Assembly: GCA_012512865.1 (NCBI GenBank) | Contig: JAAZDH010000326.1 | Location: 1 to 16,093, forward strand | Origin: Clostridiaceae bacterium | GTDB taxonomy: Bacteria > Bacillota > Clostridia > Acetivibrionales > DUMC01 | DNA: 16,093 nt | Direction: 5' to 3' | Shown: one piece after another, positions 12,851 through 16,093 of the stretch | Layout of the letters: each line of letters starts with the position of its first letter | Position numbering within the stretch: position 1 is the first letter of the stretch | Translations under genes and position numbers: made by a program | The notes under the pieces: model-generated | What the model saw: the letters and a program-made list of their open reading frames with translations, nothing else | Database searches by the model: none | What the model was told of the DNA's origin: nothing

Positions 12851-14299
12851 ATGCTGGCACGGCAAAGTAACAGCTGTTATAAAAAACTAACAGGTCAAAG
12901 GTTCGGGCGTAAACCGGTGCATAAAATACCTGCACCTATGCCGGGGTATAAGTTGATGACGCATAAGCCGGCGCACAAGCCAGGATACGGGTTGATGCGC
13001 ATATTTACAAGTAAGTTGCCAGCCCTGTTAATACCTGCGGCAATCATTTTGTTTATCTTTCTTCTCATGATATTTTCCAAGGCTGCCCTTGTCTCGGCAG
13101 CGAAGTCCGTTGAGCTTTGGCTGGGGACGATTATTCCATCCTTGTTTCCATTTATGGTTGCATCGGAAATATTAAGCGGTACAGGTTTCGTGGGAACTAC
13201 AGGGAGATTGTTTAGGCCCTTGATGAAATCCTTTTTCAACCTGGCGGGATGTTCCTCCTATCCCTTTGCTTTAGGCCTTGTCAGCGGCTCTCCTGTTGGA
13301 GCAAGAGCTGTTGCCAGGTTGCGGAGAGACAATTTGTTAACCAAGGAAGAAGGTGAGAGGCTGCTTGCATTCTGCAATAACTTAAGCCCCCTTTTCATAA
13401 CCGGTGCCGTTGCAACGGGCATGTTGAAAAAAACATCTTTAGGCCTGTTTTTACTTACCTGCCACCTCGCATCCTCGATTTCAACAGGGTTCTTGTTCGG
13501 GCTTCTCAGCAAGAGGAAGGCTTCCATGCCAAAACCCGTCGTTCCCAGGAAAGCAGGCAAAAAACGGGCTTCCATGGCTGGTATTGCTGCCGGGCGAAAG
13601 CAAGGAACCGCAACAAACCAAGAAATTACACGAAATGGCGTGATTGCAGCAAATCCCGTTACTGCCCGGAACCGCGTAATTACGCGAAGGGATGTGGGCA
13701 CAATGCTGGTGGATGCAATCGGGAATTCGATAACAACAATAATGATTGTCGGTGGATTTATTATATTTTTCTCGGTTATAACAGGCATACTTACGGAATC
13801 GGGTATCTTGCAAACCGTATCCGGCGTACTTTTTGCATTTCCCGCGGTGTCAAAGTTTCACGGCATTTTAAATTCCGTCATATCATCTTTAATTAGCGGC
13901 TTTATTGAAATTGTAACAGGCCTTAAACAAACCTCCAGCCTGGATTCCGTATCACTGACTGCAAAATTAGTCCTTATAAGCGCTATCATGGGTTGGGGAG
14001 GGTTATCCGTCCATTTTCAAGTTCTAAGCGCAGTAAAGGATACCGATTTGAGTATTAAACCTTACCTGGTGGGAAAAATGCTTCATAGCATGCTCGCCGC
14101 ATTATATACATATTTAGGCTTAATAATAGCCAGCCATTTCAACTGGTTTACCCGTGAAGCTTTTTATTTGACACAACCAGGCAAAACGGTAACATGGCTG
14201 TATTACTTGAGTTCTTCCTGCAGGCAGCTCCTCTTTTTTATTGCTTACGTGCTGTCGGTGGCAACCATTGCCACCTTCTGCCTTCCAAGAAAAAAATAA
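12851..14299 (+). CDS. ylbJ: Sporulation integral membrane protein YlbJ
   Basis: YlbJ is a polytopic membrane protein with nucleoside-transporter-like Gate domains, needed for efficient sporulation in B. subtilis, where it is made under sigma-E. The family signature Gly-Ser-Pro-Val-Gly-Ala-Arg, then Thr-Lys-Glu-Glu-Gly-Glu-Arg-Leu and Cys-Asn-Asn-Leu-Ser-Pro-Leu-Phe-Ile-Thr-Gly-Ala-Val is clear at about residues 145-190. At 482 residues it is longer than the usual 400 or so. The excess is an N-terminal basic leader of about 48 residues with an internal duplication, and a Lys/Arg/Ala-rich cytoplasmic loop at about 220-285 with degenerate repeats. The ATG at 12851 has GGGAG eight bases upstream; a TTG at 12836 does not. 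The ATG at 12995 gives the family-like N-terminus. It ends 5 bp from the convergent gene. Confidence 0.9.
   Translation: MLARQSNSCYKKLTGQRFGRKPVHKIPAPMPGYKLMTHKPAHKPGYGLMRIFTSKLPALLIPAAIILFIFLLMIFSKAALVSAAKSVELWLGTIIPSLFPFMVASEILSGTGFVGTTGRLFRPLMKSFFNLAGCSSYPFALGLVSGSPVGARAVARLRRDNLLTKEEGERLLAFCNNLSPLFITGAVATGMLKKTSLGLFLLTCHLASSISTGFLFGLLSKRKASMPKPVVPRKAGKKRASMAGIAAGRKQGTATNQEITRNGVIAANPVTARNRVITRRDVGTMLVDAIGNSITTIMIVGGFIIFFSVITGILTESGILQTVSGVLFAFPAVSKFHGILNSVISSLISGFIEIVTGLKQTSSLDSVSLTAKLVLISAIMGWGGLSVHFQVLSAVKDTDLSIKPYLVGKMLHSMLAALYTYLGLIIASHFNWFTREAFYLTQPGKTVTWLYYLSSSCRQLLFFIAYVLSVATIATFCLPRKK
12911..12997 (+). repeat. Imperfect duplication in the ylbJ 5' end
   Basis: The stretch 12911-12958 and the stretch 12965-12997 are diverged copies. 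Both encode Lys-Pro-(Val/Ala)-His-Lys then Pro-Gly-Tyr-x-Leu-Met; the first has a five-residue insertion. Each copy ends in a TTGATG followed by a CGCATA-like sequence. Confidence 0.65.
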
Positions 14300-14304
14300 A
14301 CTAA

Positions 14305-14742
14305 TTATTTCAATTCTTCCCTGTTTACCTGGATAACATCAAGAGTATCCTTTAATATTTGCTCAACCTTGTTTAATATGCTGTCTGCATATTCCCTTGC
14401 TCCCAGGCGGATTTCCCTAGCGTTTTTCTGGGCATTTGATATAATTTCATTTGCTTGCTCATACGCCTTTCTCGTAATTTCATGCTCATCTACCAGTGCA
14501 GCTATCTTGTTCTCGGCTTCCTGGATAATATTATTAGCTTCTTTCTGGGCTTCCAACAAAATTCTCTGCCGTTCTTCCTTTACCCATTTCGCCTGCTTGA
14601 TATCATCTGGAAGTTTCAGCCTTATTTCCTTGATTAATTCCAGCACCTCTTCCTTGTCGACAAGGCTTCTTCCGGATAGAGGCAAAGATATGCTTTTCTC
14701 AATGAGGTCCTCCAATACTTCCAAGATAGACAATATTTCCAC
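14305..14742 (-). CDS. Coiled-coil protein, annotated in clostridia as 'ATPase' or F-type subunit b-like
   Basis: This 145-residue, highly charged, almost wholly helical protein is soluble. The N-terminal 50 residues (Glu-Val-Leu-Glu-Asp-Leu-Ile-Glu, then Pro-Leu-Ser-Gly-Arg-Ser-Leu-Val-Asp-Lys-Glu-Glu-Val) match a conserved clostridial family found beside coaD. A long coiled coil from about residue 55 has Ala/Glu/Lys heptads like those of DivIVA C-termini or ATP synthase subunit b. I see no Walker motif, so a true ATPase activity is unsupported; a role in division or envelope organisation is only a possibility. The start is GTG at 14742, eight bases after GGGGAGG. It lies 136 bp after coaD, and its stop is 5 bp from that of ylbJ. 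Confidence 0.78.
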   Translation of the reverse strand: MEILSILEVLEDLIEKSISLPLSGRSLVDKEEVLELIKEIRLKLPDDIKQAKWVKEERQRILLEAQKEANNIIQEAENKIAALVDEHEITRKAYEQANEIISNAQKNAREIRLGAREYADSILNKVEQILKDTLDVIQVNREELK

Positions 14743-14766
14743 TATAATTTCCTCCCCTAATCGCCA

Positions 14767-14852
14767 GGTTTAGTCTTAGATATGTACTGCCATGTCTCGC
14801 ATCAAAATAAGGAATTATTTTACCATATTCGGTTTAGTCCTTGATATATACT
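14767..14852. repeat. 22-bp direct repeat, 64 bp apart, upstream of the coiled-coil gene
   Basis: The sequences at 14767-14788 and 14831-14852 both start GGTTTAGTC and agree at 19 of 22 positions. They flank a small perfect AT-only hairpin (arms 14804-14810 and 14815-14821). The spacing suggests a duplicated leader or a paired binding site in the coaD-14742 gap. Confidence 0.6.
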
Positions 14853-14878
14853 ATACCTCCATGTCCCTTGATAATATT

Positions 14879-15367
14879 TCACCAAGTGCCCATCCGTAGC
14901 TTTTCATATATCCTCTCCTTTATGCAGTCCGGAACAAGTCCCCCAATATCTCCCCCGTTTATTGCCAGTTCCTTCACTGCACTTGAGCTTAGGTAAGTAT
15001 AATTGGTGCTTGCCATCATGAATAAAGTCTCAATATTGGGGTCGAGGTTTTTATTCAGTAAAGCCATTTGAAGTTCATATTCAAAATCCGACACGGCTCT
15101 AAGACCTTTGATAATAATCCTTGCATTCTTTTTCCTCATGAAATCCACCAGCAGGCCGGAAAAACTGTCCACTTCCACCTCTGGGTAATCCTTTAAAGCC
15201 AGCCTTATAAGTTCAACCCTTTCTTCCAGGGTGAAAGAGTACTTCTTGTTAATATTGTTTCCCACGGCCACAACCAGCTTGTCGCATAATCTTGAGCTCC
15301 TATGTATAATATCAATATGGCCGTTCGTTACCGGGTCGAAACTCCCCGGGTACACACAAATTTTCAA
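14879..15367 (-). CDS. coaD: Phosphopantetheine adenylyltransferase
   Basis: CoaD transfers AMP from ATP to 4'-phosphopantetheine, the penultimate step of coenzyme A synthesis, as a cytosolic hexamer. At 162 residues it has the family length. Motifs are the nucleotidyltransferase Gly-Ser-Phe-Asp-Pro-Val-Thr-Asn-Gly-His at about residues 8-17, the Ile-Lys-Gly-Leu-Arg-Ala-Val-Ser-Asp-Phe-Glu-Tyr-Glu segment near 85-97, and Ser-Ser-Ser-Ala-Val-Lys-Glu (the ISSTxVRE counterpart) near 125-131. The start is a TTG at 15367, seven bases after GAAAGGGG, giving Met-Lys-Ile-Cys-Val-Tyr-Pro. The longer frame would overlap rsmD and adds non-family residues. It lies 31 bp after rsmD, the usual gene pair. 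Confidence 0.96.
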   Translation of the reverse strand: MKICVYPGSFDPVTNGHIDIIHRSSRLCDKLVVAVGNNINKKYSFTLEERVELIRLALKDYPEVEVDSFSGLLVDFMRKKNARIIIKGLRAVSDFEYELQMALLNKNLDPNIETLFMMASTNYTYLSSSAVKELAINGGDIGGLVPDCIKERIYEKLRMGTW

Positions 15368-15398
15368 CTCCAAACCCCTTTCGCGCTGCATTATTATC

Positions 15399-15962
15399 TC
15401 ATATTTCCCCGCTGTAACTGTAAAAAGCGACAGCCGTGTTGCCATATACGCAGTCCCTTGCCAGTTTTAAATTTCCTGCCCTCTCAATTGCACTATCGTT
15501 GCTGCTCCTTTCCGCAACAACTACCCCCGTTTCTTTTAATAAGCCTTCTTTTTCAATAATATCAAGGCTTTTACCAAGCAAACCACTTTTATAAGGAGGA
15601 TCAATAAATATTATATCAAACCTTTTACCATCCTTGGAGAGATTATATAACACTTTCAAGGCATCTCCCCTTATCACTGTCCCCCTTTCAGCCAACCTTG
15701 TTTTCATGAGGTTTTCCCGTATAACGGAAACTGCATCCCCGTTTATATCAACAAAAACTGCTTGCAGGGCACTCCTGCTTAAAGCTTCAATACCCAGGTT
15801 TCCCGAGCCCGCAAACAGGTCAAGCACATGGGCATTCTCCAGGTGTTTTGCAATAATATTGAAAACAGACTCCTTTACCCTGTCGGAAGTAGGCCTTGTT
15901 TCACAACCCTTTAAAGTTTTCAACTTATGGCCCCTGGCTGTTCCGGTTATAACCCTGAGTAT
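15399..15962 (-). CDS. rsmD: 16S rRNA (guanine(966)-N(2))-methyltransferase RsmD, non-canonical start
   Basis: RsmD methylates G966 (E. coli numbering) of 16S rRNA in the 30S subunit using S-adenosylmethionine. Visible are the SAM-binding Asp-Leu-Phe-Ala-Gly-Ser-Gly, a following Gly-Ile-Glu-Ala-Leu-Ser-Arg, and the catalytic Asp-Pro-Pro-Tyr motif. The conserved RsmD N-terminus (Arg-Val-Ile-Thr-Gly-Thr-Ala-Arg-Gly-His-Lys-Leu) is encoded in frame upstream of the first usual start, a TTG at 15923. No ATG, GTG or TTG lies between it and the in-frame TAA at 15984-15986. The position of the family's first Met is CTC (15957-15959), preceded by ATA (15960-15962) and ACG (15963-15965). A strong GGAGGAGGT lies nine bases before ATA and six before ACG. 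I give the ATA start as the likeliest, but this is a guess. Confidence 0.88.
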   Translation of the reverse strand: MLRVITGTARGHKLKTLKGCETRPTSDRVKESVFNIIAKHLENAHVLDLFAGSGNLGIEALSRSALQAVFVDINGDAVSVIRENLMKTRLAERGTVIRGDALKVLYNLSKDGKRFDIIFIDPPYKSGLLGKSLDIIEKEGLLKETGVVVAERSSNDSAIERAGNLKLARDCVYGNTAVAFYSYSGEI

Positions 15963-16060
15963 CGTATTGTTACCTCCTCCATGTTATGGATCCTGTCTTG
16001 GACTCTAAGTATTGCCAAATTTTAAAGACGTTCGCTTCTCGTATGATTATTCATATAGGT

Positions 16061-16088
16061 ATTTTATAACATGATACTTAATTGTCAA
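16061..16088 (-). promoter_or_regulatory. Sigma-A-like promoter for rsmD-coaD
   Basis: On the minus strand a perfect TTGACA (16083-16088) is separated by 16 bases from TAAAAT (16061-16066). Transcription would begin near 16054, giving a leader of about 90 bases before the rsmD ribosome-binding site at 15972-15980. Confidence 0.65.
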
Positions 16089-16093
16089 TCATG

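Noticed and set aside
13258..13788. 176-codon minus-strand frame opposite ylbJ
   Set aside because: It is a shadow of a well-supported membrane protein gene; the Pro/Ala/Ile composition follows from the opposite strand.
1..16093. A previously undescribed multi-gene system
   Set aside because: All larger genes belong to known families in a familiar clostridial order; the novelty lies in repeats and start signals, not in a gene cluster.

Overview
The window looks like chromosomal DNA from an endospore-forming, Gram-positive member of the Clostridia. The evidence is a complete-looking spoIIIA operon (AA to AF, plus the start of AG), a ylbJ-type sporulation membrane gene, purine-rich Shine-Dalgarno sites, frequent TTG and GTG starts, moderately AT-rich DNA, and a housekeeping gene order (rsmD-coaD; yqeG-aroE-aroQ-pepP-efp-spoIIIA) typical of clostridia. 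The Acetivibrio/Ruminiclostridium group is my best guess for a relative, but this is inference from gene order and not a proven placement.

Layout. Nearly everything is on the minus strand, so it is read from right to left. Right block (16093 to 14305): a sigma-A-like promoter, rsmD (16S rRNA methyltransferase), coaD (CoA biosynthesis) and a coiled-coil protein. Convergent with this block are two plus-strand genes: ilvE (branched-chain aminotransferase, 11435-12505) and ylbJ (12851-14299). Divergent from ilvE is a 75-residue orphan (10748-10975). A second long minus-strand series begins at 10471: yqeG (HAD phosphatase), aroE, an A24 prepilin-type peptidase, aroQ, an M24 aminopeptidase P, efp, and a CD1247-type zinc-ribbon protein that ends at a long hairpin terminator. 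The spoIIIA operon follows (4838 to 1) and runs off the left edge inside spoIIIAG.

Function. aroE and aroQ supply two consecutive steps of the shikimate pathway. pepP and efp are linked by proline chemistry: one cleaves Xaa-Pro peptide bonds, the other rescues ribosomes stalled on proline runs. The spoIIIA genes encode the mother-cell half of the SpoIIIA-SpoIIQ channel that joins mother cell and forespore.

I see no CRISPR array, transposon, prophage, tRNA or rRNA, and no new defence or biosynthetic system. The unusual signal is structural. Several unrelated short tandem arrays (periods 7, 9, 13, 14-15, 23 and 27 bp) sit at gene junctions. Two of them overlap stop codons, ribosome-binding sites or start codons. 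Three proteins (AroE, YlbJ, SpoIIIAF) carry repeat-derived extra residues. Separately, rsmD lacks any ATG, GTG or TTG at its conserved start position.
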